This document shows positions 26,730-35,436 of a stretch of 64,000 bases of DNA, piece by piece. Origin of the DNA: CBDCYS01 sp965224215 (GTDB taxonomy: Bacteria > Acidobacteriota > Terriglobia > Bryobacterales > UBA6623); contig CBDCYS010000039.1 of NCBI GenBank assembly GCA_965224215.1, forward strand, positions 326,346 to 390,345, in the 5' to 3' direction. The translations under genes were made by a program, and so were the position numbers. The notes below the pieces were generated by a model that was not told where the DNA came from, searched no databases, and worked only from the letters and a program-made list of their open reading frames with translations. Numbering within the stretch: position 1 is the first letter of the stretch; each line of letters opens with the position of its first letter.

Positions 26730-27593
26730 TCAGCGGTAAGGTTGCCGCTCCCTTTGAGCCACTCGCGCGGGCAGCCGGCCAACTCCTTCGATCCAAGCTT
26801 CGACTGTGTCTCCGGGTTGAATGCGCGCGCCCTTGGGGCAACCCGTCGAGAGAATGTCACCGGGATGGAACGTCATCACGTCGGTGTGGAAGCTGGCCAG
26901 CGAGAAAGGCCCATGCCTCATATTTCGCACGAGGTCCCGTGAAAAATCCGCGGCGTTGTGACGAGTGACTACCTGGAGCGCGGTCACATCGTCAATTTCA
27001 TCCACTGTAACAATCACGGGGCCAAAGCTGAAGAACGTGTTGAAACTCTTCGCCCGCTGTAGGTAGCGCGTATTTCGCGCCAGCACGTCGAGCGCCGTCA
27101 TGTCGAGCGTCGTGGTGTAGCCGAAAAGCACATCGGGCACCGATTCGAGCGGCACGTCACGGCATTTCTTCCCGAATACCAGGCCTAGCTCGCCCTCGGC
27201 ATCGACGTCCTTAGTAAGCTCGGGCGGTGGCAGTTCGATCGTCCCGCCGGGTTCGAAAAGGGCGGAAGTCGGCTTCATGAAGCTACCGGGCTCCTCGGGC
27301 TGGACCGCATCGATGTCCTCGGCGTGGGAGCGATAGTTAAGTCCAATGCACCAGATCTTTCCCGGGCGGGCGTAGGGTAGCAGCAAGCGGACCTCGCCCA
27401 AAGGCAGCGTCGCCTCGATGCCGGCCGCTGCATCCCGAAGCTCGTCTAAGCAATCGGCTTCGATCAACGCCAGCAGCTCTTCAGGAATCGCGGTGCCAGC
27501 GTCTGCGTTGATCTCGGCAATCGGAAGCAGGGAGGTGTCGCGGATGATGCCCGCCTGCGGGCGGGCGTCGTGCTCAAAAGTACACAGTTTCAT
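26730..27593 (-). CDS. Fumarylacetoacetate hydrolase-family protein
   Basis: A 287-residue FAH-superfamily enzyme. KIWCIGLNYRSHAEDID opens the catalytic domain. The metal-binding acidic residues lie in DVDAEGELGLVFGKK (the E-x-E pattern) and a later aspartate in LFGYTTTLDMTALD. The C-terminal MTFHPGDILSTGCPKGARIQPGDTVE is the usual signature. Such enzymes cleave C-C bonds of beta-keto acids or isomerise/decarboxylate aromatic breakdown products. The glycine usually found at GTP in the signature is CP here (TGCPKG), a small deviation. No pathway neighbours are present. Confidence 0.88.
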   Translation of the reverse strand: MKLCTFEHDARPQAGIIRDTSLLPIAEINADAGTAIPEELLALIEADCLDELRDAAAGIEATLPLGEVRLLLPYARPGKIWCIGLNYRSHAEDIDAVQPEEPGSFMKPTSALFEPGGTIELPPPELTKDVDAEGELGLVFGKKCRDVPLESVPDVLFGYTTTLDMTALDVLARNTRYLQRAKSFNTFFSFGPVIVTVDEIDDVTALQVVTRHNAADFSRDLVRNMRHGPFSLASFHTDVMTFHPGDILSTGCPKGARIQPGDTVEAWIEGVGRLPARVAQRERQPYR

Positions 27594-28196
27594 GGTTGTC
27601 GGTGGAGGCTGGTTCGGATGATGAATAGCCTGGTGTCGGTTGGAATTGGCAGCTCGGGGGGAGAAGATTTTGGGGCGAGGCGCCGCAGCGTTCCTTCGTC
27701 AGCGGCGGACCCGCATCGACGAGCTGTCTAGACAAGGAACGTTTGGCCCGGTTCCGACAGGGTCGAGCTCCCGCGCCCTCGACGACTTCGCTATCAGCTT
27801 TGGTCTTCCCACCGCGTGCTCTAGATATTACAGCATGAACGCGGCGATTAGTTGCGGCGATTAGTTGCGGCGGTTGGTTGCGGCGGTTGGATGCAGCGGT
27901 TGATGGAGCGATTGAATGTAGCGAGGTTGGGGTGAAGCGGGTTGCCGCGGCCGAATCCGGCACCGGGGCGCCCCTCGGGCGTGGGTCACATGAGCGAGCC
28001 CAAGCAAGCAGGCAACACTTCCCAGGACAGAGACAGCGCCACGCCAGCAAGGGTGCGATCGAGCGAACCGATAGCGTTCTGGCCGCCATCGGAATGCCGA
28101 CTCAGTCGCACCGTCGCGCGGGTGCGGCCTTGTTGAGAACCATCGCTCGAAAACCAGCCGCCAGGACCGACGGCCGCGATAGACGATGGGATTGGG
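27594..28196. other. Gene-poor stretch with 13-bp tandem repeat
   Basis: Apart from the repeat at 27841-27905 I see no gene with a start signal or a recognisable family; open frames on both strands have Arg/Ala/Pro-rich translations typical of GC-rich non-coding DNA. Confidence 0.5.
27841..27905. repeat. 13-bp tandem repeat, 5 copies
   Basis: GCGGCGATTAGTT twice, then GCGGCGGTTGGTT, GCGGCGGTTGGAT and GCAGCGGTTGATG, at strict 13-base spacing. Divergence increases from left to right. Confidence 0.9.
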
Positions 28197-28280
28197 CTAA
28201 GCGGACTCCTTTCCTTTTCTGCGCAAGATGATCAATCCTAGCAAAATAACGGCGATAGCAACGCAAACCATTCTAAGCAT
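28197..28280 (-). CDS. 27-residue membrane peptide at end of Tad operon
   Basis: ATG 28280 is preceded by a perfect AGGAGG (28290-28295) nine bases upstream. The product (MLRMVCVAIAVILLGLIILR then RKGKESA) is one hydrophobic helix followed by a basic tail, ending at TAG 28197-28199. It lies 155 bases after tadC in the same direction, so it may be the last gene of the pilus operon. Too short for family recognition; the strong ribosome-binding site and the clean helix-plus-positive-tail pattern are the only evidence. Confidence 0.5.
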   Translation of the reverse strand: MLRMVCVAIAVILLGLIILRRKGKESA

Positions 28281-28435
28281 AGTGATGAACCTCCTGTTCC
28301 CATGAATTTCGTGAGCTCTGCTTGTGCCTGTCCGTAGAAAGCATCCGGGCTCGTCGTTCGTTCCCTTCTGTTGATCGCCACCTCGGCCCGTCAGCCATTG
28401 TTTGTCATCCGAGGCTCGTCATCAACCATTCATCA

Positions 28436-29344
28436 TCAACCGTTCATCATTGGAAGCAGCTCGAACATGATCTTGACAATCACCGGGCCGACCGTGACGA
28501 CAAACAGGGAGGGCAGGATGCAGAAGAAGATCGGAAATACGAGCTTGATCCCCATCTTCGCGGCCTTTTCCTCCGCCTTCTGGCGCGAGGTCATGCGCAT
28601 AAAGTCGGAATGTGTTCGCAGGGTCAGGCCGATGCTCGTGCCGAAGCGGTCGGCCTGAATCAGGGTGGCCACGAGCTTCTTCATGTCGTCCACACCCGTG
28701 CGGTCGCCTAGGTTTCTCAGCGCCTCGGCACGCTGTTTTCCGTGCCGCATTTCAAGGTTCGTGATAGCGAACTCGCTGCTGATCTCCGGATAGTGGGACT
28801 GAAGCTCGCGGCTCACCTGCAGAACCGCCTGATCGAGCCCCAGTCCTGATTCGACGCAAACGACCATCAAATCGAGTGCATTCGGCAGGGCGCGACTAAT
28901 GCGGTGCTTGCGGCGCTTCGCCATATGGTTGACGAATTCGTTCGGGCCGAGATATCCCAGCCCAGCCGCCAGTGCAACGAGACCAAAAAGGTTCTCGCCC
29001 TGAACTCCGGCCGGCCCCAATGCAATCCAGGCCAACAGCGGCAGCAAGACCGTCAAGACAGCCTTTATGCCGTAGAAAACTTTGGGCGCGGAGGAAGACC
29101 GGTAGCCCGCCTTGTAGAGCCGCTTCTCGGCGCTCGTCAGATCGACTGGCGAGGCCGGAACCAGATTGCCGACCTTGGCCAAGATTTCATGAAACGCCAA
29201 ACTCGAATGGGTCGACTGCTGACCCAGCCCGTCTGCCGTCACGCGTTCGAGCATCGTCTTCGGGTTGACCCAGAACTTCATTCCGAAAAAGTACAGCAAC
29301 GACATGACCGCAACGAATAAAAACACCGACATCAACAGAACCAT
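28436..29344 (-). CDS. tadC: Tad pilus inner-membrane platform protein TadC
   Basis: A 302-residue type II secretion F-domain protein. Membrane helices are at about 2-22, 95-113, 115-135 and 270-295. The T2SSF domain reads SRALPNALDLMVVCVESGLGLDQAV, then GTSIGLTLRTHSDFMRMTSRQKAEEKAAKMGIKL, typical of TadC. It would sit with TadB in the inner membrane and couple the CpaF ATPase to pilin assembly. It is 23 bases downstream of tadB, same strand. Confidence 0.9.
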   Translation of the reverse strand: MVLLMSVFLFVAVMSLLYFFGMKFWVNPKTMLERVTADGLGQQSTHSSLAFHEILAKVGNLVPASPVDLTSAEKRLYKAGYRSSSAPKVFYGIKAVLTVLLPLLAWIALGPAGVQGENLFGLVALAAGLGYLGPNEFVNHMAKRRKHRISRALPNALDLMVVCVESGLGLDQAVLQVSRELQSHYPEISSEFAITNLEMRHGKQRAEALRNLGDRTGVDDMKKLVATLIQADRFGTSIGLTLRTHSDFMRMTSRQKAEEKAAKMGIKLVFPIFFCILPSLFVVTVGPVIVKIMFELLPMMNG

Positions 29345-29367
29345 GGCTTTGCCTCAGTGAAAATTCC

Positions 29368-30342
29368 TCAAACCTCGATCTTGACGATTTGACGCATGAT
29401 GAAATAGCCCAGCCCCTGGAGTCCGAGCGCCAACCCGGCCATCCACTGCCCCATTTCGTTCTCGACGAAGAATCCCATATGCTCCGGATGCACCATGTAC
29501 ATCAGCACCGCGACGGCCATGGGGATAGCCGTTAGCACCAAGCTCGACAATCTTCCGTGGGCGCTGATCGTGCGGATCTGGCCCCGCAGCTTGAAGCGTT
29601 CACGGATCAGGCTCGCCAGCTTGTCGAGAATCTCCGCCAGATTCCCACCCGTCCTTTTCTGAAGCAGGACGGCGGCCACGAAAAACTGTACGTCCATCAG
29701 CGGCAAGCGGCTGCTCAGTTTTGCAAGTGCCACGTCGACAGGAAGCCCGAGGTTCTGCTCCTCGGAAGTGCGGCGGAACTCACCGCCCAGGGGGTCAGCG
29801 AATTCGTGATGCACCATTTCGAGCGCCACCGAAAATGCATGGCCGGCTCGCATCGCACGGGCAATAAACTGTAGAGAGTCTGGAAACTGGCCCTCAAACG
29901 CTTCAATGCGTTTCTTGCGGGTCCGCTTTATGTAGAGCATTGGCAGCGCCCCGGCTACAGCCGCGCCGCCCCCTGCGAACAGGAGACCGAAGGGTGTCGT
30001 GTACCAAATCGCGTTAAACGCGGCCAGGGACAGCAACAAGCTTCCCATGCAAACTTGGCCCGGAGCCCAGGTTAGTCCGGCCTGCTCGATGAGCCCCTGC
30101 AGGCGCTCGTCTAGGTTCAACTTTTGAAGTGCTCGCTGGAAGAGGTGTTCATTGTCTTTCGAATCCGGCAGAAACAGCGACGCTGACTCTGAGCCGGCCG
30201 CGGAGACCGCCTGCTGCTTTGAATCCGTCAGCCGGTCACGAACCTTGGCGGTTTCCCTGTTCAGCAGAGTTCGGTTGACCAGCAGGTATGTTCCCGCTGT
30301 CAGAGTCATTGTCAGCACGAAAAGAACAAGTATTAGAATCAA
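29368..30342 (-). CDS. tadB: Tad pilus inner-membrane platform protein TadB
   Basis: A 324-residue T2SSF protein. TTG 30342 is chosen: GAGGAG lies six bases upstream and the product then starts with a membrane helix (ILILVLFVLTMTLTAGTYLL); the frame runs further to 30399. The F domain contains QFPDSLQFIARAMRAGHAFSVALEMV and LLQKRTGGNLAEILDKLASLIRERFKL. Helices at about 105-150 and 255-300 flank it. Partner of TadC in the pilus machinery. Confidence 0.88.
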   Translation of the reverse strand: MILILVLFVLTMTLTAGTYLLVNRTLLNRETAKVRDRLTDSKQQAVSAAGSESASLFLPDSKDNEHLFQRALQKLNLDERLQGLIEQAGLTWAPGQVCMGSLLLSLAAFNAIWYTTPFGLLFAGGGAAVAGALPMLYIKRTRKKRIEAFEGQFPDSLQFIARAMRAGHAFSVALEMVHHEFADPLGGEFRRTSEEQNLGLPVDVALAKLSSRLPLMDVQFFVAAVLLQKRTGGNLAEILDKLASLIRERFKLRGQIRTISAHGRLSSLVLTAIPMAVAVLMYMVHPEHMGFFVENEMGQWMAGLALGLQGLGYFIMRQIVKIEV

Positions 30343-30468
30343 TGTCCGCTCCTCTTGGAATCCAGGCGAATCGCGCGGCCCAAAGCGATCGAAGTGCAAC
30401 TGGCCGGCTGGAGTCCATTGGGCCTCCGCAAGCCAAATTCGGGTTCCTGCAACTTAATCGACTACAAC

Positions 30469-31830
30469 TTAATCGACTTCAACGACCGACTCGAACACCT
30501 CGCCAGGAAGGCGAATTCCCGAAGCCAGCACCTTCTCGTAGAATCGCGGCCGAATCCCGGTGGCGGCAAAGCGGCCCTGAACGCGGCCTTCGGGAGAGAT
30601 TCCGCGCTTCTCAAAGACAAATAGATCCTGCAGCGTGACCACATCGCCTTCCATGTGGCCGACTTCGGTGACACACATGACCCGGCGCGAGCCGTCGCCC
30701 AATCGGGCGGTCTGGACAATGACGTCAACGGCGGACGAGATCTGGTGACGGATCGACACCAGGCTGAGGTTGGAAGTGGCCATCGTCACCATGACTTCGA
30801 GCCGGGCGATGGCATCGCGGGGAGAGTTGGCGTGAACCGTCGTCATCGACCCGTCGTGGCCGGTGTTCATTGCCTGCAACATATCGAGTGCTTCTTCACT
30901 GCGGCACTCCCCGACGATGATGCGGTCGGGCCTCATGCGGAGGGCGTTAATCAGCAGCTCGCGCTGACGAATCGCGCCAACGCCTTCCATGTTGGGCGGG
31001 CGCGTTTCGAGCCGCGCCAGGTGGGGCTGTTTGAGCTGCAATTCGGCGGTGTCTTCGATCGTTACCAGACGCTCTCGGGGCGATATAAAGGCCGACAGCG
31101 CATTGAGCAGAGTCGTCTTACCAGAGCCTGTCCCTCCGGCCACGATGATATTCAGCCGGCTTTTGACCGCTGCCTCGAGCAATTGCAGCATCGCCTGCGT
31201 CATCGACTGGTGGTCGACCAGATCCTGGGGCATCAGCTTGTCGGTCCCGAAGCGCCGAATCGAGAGCAGCGGCCCGTCGACGGCGAGCGGCGGGATGATG
31301 GCGTTGACGCGTGAGCCATCCGTTAGTCGTGCGTCGACCATCGGGGACGATTCGTCGATGCGGCGGCCGACTTGCGAAACGATCTTGTCGATAATCCGAT
31401 AGAGGTGGGAGTCGTCCTTGAACGTAACGTTCGTCAACTCGAGTTTCCCCTTCCGCTCGACGTATACTTGCTTGTGAGTATTGACCAGGATGTCGCTGAC
31501 GGTTGGGTCTTGCAGCAAGGGCTCCAATGGGCCGAGGCCGAAAACTTCGTCGAGGACTTCCGAAACGATCTGGTTTCTCTCGACGGCACTGAGTAGGGTC
31601 TGCTCGGCGTCGATCAGTTGCGTCAGGGCCGACCGCACCTCGTTACGCATCTTCTGAGTTTCCATCGTCGCGAGGGCGTCGAGGTTGATCTTATCCAGCA
31701 ACTTCCGATGAAGCGTGAACTTGAGATCTTGATGTCGTTGTCCCAGACCGTGCATCGGCGCGAGCGGCTCGGGACGCTGCAACCGCTCTCGGATAACGGC
31801 TGGTACTGCTGGTGATTTTAAGACCGGCAT
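30469..31830 (-). CDS. cpaF: Tad pilus assembly ATPase CpaF/TadA
   Basis: A 453-residue secretion ATPase of the VirB11/CpaF family that powers Flp pilus assembly from the cytosolic face. An N-terminal helical domain (about 50-130) contains EVLDEVFGLGPLEPLLQDPTVSDILVN. The Walker A is IIVAGGTGSGKTTLLNALS near 240. An Asp box (ERLVTIEDTAELQL), Walker B-like RMRPDRIIVGECRSEEALDMLQAMNTGHDGSMTTVHAN and the His box follow. The C-terminus carries about 40 extra residues. It precedes tadB by 126 bases. Confidence 0.95.
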   Translation of the reverse strand: MPVLKSPAVPAVIRERLQRPEPLAPMHGLGQRHQDLKFTLHRKLLDKINLDALATMETQKMRNEVRSALTQLIDAEQTLLSAVERNQIVSEVLDEVFGLGPLEPLLQDPTVSDILVNTHKQVYVERKGKLELTNVTFKDDSHLYRIIDKIVSQVGRRIDESSPMVDARLTDGSRVNAIIPPLAVDGPLLSIRRFGTDKLMPQDLVDHQSMTQAMLQLLEAAVKSRLNIIVAGGTGSGKTTLLNALSAFISPRERLVTIEDTAELQLKQPHLARLETRPPNMEGVGAIRQRELLINALRMRPDRIIVGECRSEEALDMLQAMNTGHDGSMTTVHANSPRDAIARLEVMVTMATSNLSLVSIRHQISSAVDVIVQTARLGDGSRRVMCVTEVGHMEGDVVTLQDLFVFEKRGISPEGRVQGRFAATGIRPRFYEKVLASGIRLPGEVFESVVEVD

Positions 31831-31960
31831 GAATCCTCCTGGGATGAAAACCTCGCCTCACTTATCGGCCGGAACACTGAAAGGTTGACCACGATGCTGA
31901 TGACGATTCGAGCGCTTTTCTCACCGCCTGACGATCGAAGAACGCGATGAGAATGGCGAA

Positions 31961-33172
31961 CTAAGTTCCTCTCACAAGTTCATTGAACGCCCGGACTCCG
32001 GGTGCTTCAGGGGCCGCTTTGGTCTGGTCGGCCAGCAGCCCCTTGATGAAGCGGCCCATGCTCTTCCCGAATTCACTGTTCTCGGCCAAGGGAACACCGT
32101 CACGGAGGGCTTTATCGACGCCCGCTCTGTCATCCGGGAATGTCATGTGAACTGGCGCGCGGAAGATCTTTTGCATATCTTCGACGCTCAACTCAGACCG
32201 TTTCTCGAAGCGGTTTACGATCACTCGAAGCTGGTCGGGGCTATAGCCGGTCTCGTGCAACACCTGAATCGAGCGGCGCATCAGATAGAGAGACGGCATA
32301 TCGCTGCCACACACCAGGTGGACGCCATTCGCCAGTGGTAATGCCGCCAGCGAGACGCCACCCCACAGGCCGCTCAGGTCCGCCACCACGTGGTCATAAG
32401 CCGAGCGGGAGAATTCGAGCATTTCTTGCACCGCGTAGGGCTCAATCGGAGTGAGTTCGGGCTGCTCGGGCGAGGTCAGAATGTCGATGTCGTTGCGGCT
32501 AGTCACTAGCGCGCCCCACAGCGTCGGGTCAAGCTGGCTCGAATGTTTGAGTGCGTCCGTCAGGCTGTAGGAGTGATTGATCCTGAATAGAAACGCAATC
32601 AGGCCCGTGATCAGATTGCAGTCGATCAGCAATACGCGACCCTTGGTAACTCTCTGGATCTGGCAAGCGGCATTAGCCGCAATCAGAGTGCTTTCGGCTC
32701 CACCCTTCACGGATGCAAAGGTCAGCAGCCGCCCTTGTTTCGGTGCCGGCGCCGGTGCTTCGACCGTCCTGCGGCGCAGAATGCGCTGGACCGCCTGGTG
32801 GACGTCATCCTGCGAAAACGGACTACCAAGAAACTCGTGGGCGCCGCTTCTCAGACACTGCAGGATGGATTCCGGCTCGTTGCCGCGGCTAATGCCTACC
32901 GCGGAGATGTTCGGCCAATAGTCAACTACCTGTGCGATCAGCTGAAGAGCTGGATCGCGATCGGAGCTGACGTCGATCAGAATGACGTCGGGCTGCATCC
33001 GCCGGACGCGTTCGGTCAGCTCGCGGCTAGATGGATACTGAGCGAGATGGGCGCCGATTGAGAGCCCTTCGAGACCTTGGAGCGCGGCCCCAACCTGCTG
33101 AGCAAGATCCTGGTTTGGGCTGATCAAAATCGAGCTGAGACGCTTGGCCGGGTCTGATGCTAATTCGTTCAC
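31961..33172 (-). CDS. cpaE: Tad locus CpaE/TadZ-like protein with degenerate P-loop
   Basis: A 403-residue protein starting at GTG 33172. An N-terminal receiver-like domain (about 12-130, DVILIDVSSDRDPALQL) precedes a MinD/ParA-like ATPase domain, the CpaE/TadZ arrangement that positions the pilus machinery. The deviant Walker A reads FASVKGGAESTLIAANAA: the signature lysine at KGG is kept but the usual G-K-[ST] is replaced by A-E-S-T, so nucleotide binding or hydrolysis is doubtful. RVLLIDCNLITGLIAFLF and HVVADLSGLWGG occupy the A' and Walker B positions. Some TadZ proteins are known to have atypical P-loops. Confidence 0.88.
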   Translation of the reverse strand: MNELASDPAKRLSSILISPNQDLAQQVGAALQGLEGLSIGAHLAQYPSSRELTERVRRMQPDVILIDVSSDRDPALQLIAQVVDYWPNISAVGISRGNEPESILQCLRSGAHEFLGSPFSQDDVHQAVQRILRRRTVEAPAPAPKQGRLLTFASVKGGAESTLIAANAACQIQRVTKGRVLLIDCNLITGLIAFLFRINHSYSLTDALKHSSQLDPTLWGALVTSRNDIDILTSPEQPELTPIEPYAVQEMLEFSRSAYDHVVADLSGLWGGVSLAALPLANGVHLVCGSDMPSLYLMRRSIQVLHETGYSPDQLRVIVNRFEKRSELSVEDMQKIFRAPVHMTFPDDRAGVDKALRDGVPLAENSEFGKSMGRFIKGLLADQTKAAPEAPGVRAFNELVRGT

Positions 33173-33247
33173 GCATTACATCTCGCGGTAGCCGTAGAAG
33201 CGGCCTAAAGGTAAGTCGAAAGCCTGCGATCCGCTAAACACGCAAGG

Positions 33248-34111
33248 TCAAGGCCGCATGCCGGCGACGAACGATTGCACCGACTTCGCATTCCCGCGGT
33301 ACACCTCGACGTCTTGCGATGGGCGGGTAGGGGCTTGGACACGAGTCACTCTGGGAGGTGCCGGGAGCCCTGAGCGTCGCTTGGGGGCGGGCTTGAAGTC
33401 GAGGGAGAAAAGATCCGGTTGACGTACACCGGCGGTTTTTGTCTCGTCTTCGTCCATCGAGTTGCGAAGAACGAGTTGGATCTGTCCTTCGGAGCGGGCC
33501 AACGTCAGCAATTCCGCCTGCTCGGGCGAGAGCAACAGAGTCACGACCGATACTTTTCGCGGGCGGCCAGACTCATCAGGAGACAGATGCTCTCCCGCCG
33601 AAATGACTCGAATATGACTAAGTATAGTTTTCGTGAGACGGCCAACCTCGCCGTGGCCAACCGGTGTACCGGTGAGCAGCACGTCGACTCGAGCCTCGGG
33701 CAATACAAACCCAGAGACGCTGTTGACGTCGTCGACACGAACGGCCATCGCCCGCATGCCGGGAGTCACTTTCGGGGAGAGACCGACGCCGGAGCCGACC
33801 GGAGCCAGCCGCCGCCCGGACAAGGGCTCGTTGATCAAGATTCGGGAAATCGTGACCCGGCCGACCGCGTCTTCGATCGCTTCGAAGGCTTCGTCCGGAA
33901 TCTTGTTACTGGGCCACTGCTCCATCTTGAGACTGGGAGCGTCAATCGAGGCACCGATTTCTAGGTCTTGGCTGGCAACGACGATCTCCAGCATTTCCAC
34001 TTGCTGGACAGGGTTGCCTCGGCCGCGGACCGCTACCTGATAGAAGATGCCGGTGACCAACAGAGCCATTCCGGCTGAGATTGCTAGGGCTAGTACGACT
34101 CGTGAGTTCAT
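33248..34111 (-). CDS. cpaB: Flp pilus assembly protein CpaB/RcpC
   Basis: A 287-residue protein with an N-terminal membrane anchor (VVLALAISAGMALLVTGIFY, about 4-23) and a SAF domain (VEMLEIVVASQDLEIGASI, then SRILINEPLSGRRLAP). The RcpC-type domain follows (VTPGMRAMAVRVDDVNSVSG, VLPEARVDVLLTG). The C-terminal 60 residues are Pro/Arg-rich. In Tad systems this periplasmic protein links platform and secretin. The cpaC secretin gene that usually follows is missing here; cpaE comes next after 75 bases. Confidence 0.93.
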   Translation of the reverse strand: MNSRVVLALAISAGMALLVTGIFYQVAVRGRGNPVQQVEMLEIVVASQDLEIGASIDAPSLKMEQWPSNKIPDEAFEAIEDAVGRVTISRILINEPLSGRRLAPVGSGVGLSPKVTPGMRAMAVRVDDVNSVSGFVLPEARVDVLLTGTPVGHGEVGRLTKTILSHIRVISAGEHLSPDESGRPRKVSVVTLLLSPEQAELLTLARSEGQIQLVLRNSMDEDETKTAGVRQPDLFSLDFKPAPKRRSGLPAPPRVTRVQAPTRPSQDVEVYRGNAKSVQSFVAGMRP

Positions 34112-34181
34112 CGTATGTTTTATCGGCTACGTTTCCCGGGAGTTTTAGGGTTATCTGGCCGGACAAGAGAAAATAGTGGGT

Positions 34182-34385
34182 TCATTGGACGGGAAAACTC
34201 GAAGGACGGGAAACCCCAGGAGTGAGAAACCGGCGAATCGTCTCAGGCTCAGCCGGGATGGCCGGGAAAATCTCAGGCGCCGGCGGCCGGAGCTTCGTCG
34301 TGGACTCTCCGGCCGTACTCATCGTGGACTCTCTGGCCGTGCAGGATAAAGACGTCAGCAGGGCGCCGAGCGCACCGGCGAACAA
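34182..34385 (-). CDS. Possible small secreted protein between pilin and cpaB
   Basis: A 67-residue frame with a hydrophobic start (FAGALGALLTSLSC) and a Pro-rich remainder (RPPAPEIFPAIPAEPE). It is not recognised. The first codon would be TTG, and the ribosome-binding site is unclear. Position inside the operon and the signal-like start are the only support; the cysteine at about 15 could mark a lipoprotein but the preceding residues fit a lipobox poorly. Confidence 0.3.
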   Translation of the reverse strand: MFAGALGALLTSLSCTARESTMSTAGESTTKLRPPAPEIFPAIPAEPETIRRFLTPGVSRPSSFPVQ

Positions 34386-34538
34386 ACGAGCCGCGCCGCC
34401 CTGACGGCCTTTTGAAGTTAGGGCATCCCCACGGGCTCACCGAGGTGCTGCCCAGCCCCCGGATCGTGGTCGCCGTGTGAGCAGATTATTGGACAACGGC
34501 CCGATCGCTTCCGCGAAGTAAGCTGCGCGGTCCGGGGT

Positions 34539-34721
34539 CTACACCGATGCTTCAACCAACTTTTCGGCCAAGCGGGAATAGATCTTCCCCATACTCTCCG
34601 ACATGCCCGGTAGGAGTAGCACGGAACCCACCGCGACCAATCCCGCCAGCAGCGTGTACTCGACGAAGTCCTGTCCTCGCGTGTCCCGCCAAATAGCAAG
34701 CTTTCGGATACTGTCAATCAT
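34539..34721 (-). CDS. flp: Flp/Fap-type pilin (second)
   Basis: A 60-residue type IVb prepilin starting MIDSIRKLAIWRDTRGQDFV. The prepilin peptidase site is G|QDFVEYTLLAGLVAVGSVLL: glycine, then a hydrophobic helix with the conserved Glu-Tyr pair at +5/+6. It is the pilus subunit or a minor variant. A longer reading from 34745 is possible. It follows the first pilin gene by 120 bases. Confidence 0.88.
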   Translation of the reverse strand: MIDSIRKLAIWRDTRGQDFVEYTLLAGLVAVGSVLLLPGMSESMGKIYSRLAEKLVEASV

Positions 34722-34841
34722 GAAATCAACTCTGAATAAGAACATATGCTATGCCTCAATTCTGGATGGTGGGGACCGAGCGCGAGCCGCCGCGGCCTGG
34801 GGCGCCGCGGCGTCGTCGCGCGATAAATGCGTCGGCTGCGG

Positions 34842-35039
34842 CTAGACCGCTGCCGTCGACAAAACGCTAGCCATCTTGGAAAAGATGACACTGATACTGT
34901 CACTGATGCCAGGCAGCAATGCACCCGCAGCTACGGCTACGAATCCGGCTAAGAGCGCGTATTCCACCAGATCCTGACCTTCGTTGTCCTGTACTAGAAG
35001 ACGAACCTTATGAAGCAATAACTTAAATTTGTTTTTCAT
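34842..35039 (-). CDS. flp: Flp/Fap-type pilin (first, major)
   Basis: A 65-residue type IVb prepilin: basic leader MKNKFKLLLHKVRLLVQDNE, processing site G|QDLVEYALLAGFVAVAA, then GALLPGISDSISVIF. The arrangement is identical to the second pilin, from which it differs mainly in leader and tail. GAGGGAA lies eight bases before the ATG. As first gene of the leftward operon it is probably the most highly expressed. No prepilin peptidase gene is in the window. Confidence 0.9.
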   Translation of the reverse strand: MKNKFKLLLHKVRLLVQDNEGQDLVEYALLAGFVAVAAGALLPGISDSISVIFSKMASVLSTAAV

Positions 35040-35436
35040 CTGTGGATTCCCTCAGTTCTCGTTTTCAGTGCGATAGAGTGGCAACCGAGGAACAGTCCTC
35101 CGACCTGCGACGGGAAGCCGCTAAGCTGGCAACCAGCTCGGTGCCGCAAGGACTATATTCGGTTGCTCCCTACATATCGGCACGCTCTACGGAAGTCTTA
35201 AAGCCAATCTGCCGACTATTCAGATCTGCGAAGAGTTGACGTACCCCCGCCACCAATTCAGCTCGGCGCGGATCGTGAGAGGCGATCAACTTCAACCTCA
35301 CTTCGTCGCCACCAGTGCAGGAATTTGCCTCGAATGACGATCGAGCATTCAGGATGCCAATCCATTGGAAACCCGCCGTCCCCAAGCGTGCCGCCGAGCG
35401 TCACCTGCCAGAGCATGACCAGGAGGATCGCCACTG
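35040..35436. other. Divergent intergenic region, flp operon / LuxR regulator
   Basis: About 400 bases with no credible gene separate the leftward pilin operon from the rightward regulator gene and must hold both promoters. I looked for sigma-54 (GG-N10-GC) and sigma-70 elements and found no convincing match. An AGGAGG precedes the regulator's ATG. Confidence 0.5.

Noticed and set aside
35040..35436. Sigma-54 promoter in front of the pilin operon
   Set aside because: A GGCAC...TTGC-like match was seen near 35130-35150 on the minus strand, but the GG-GC spacing is 13 rather than 10.
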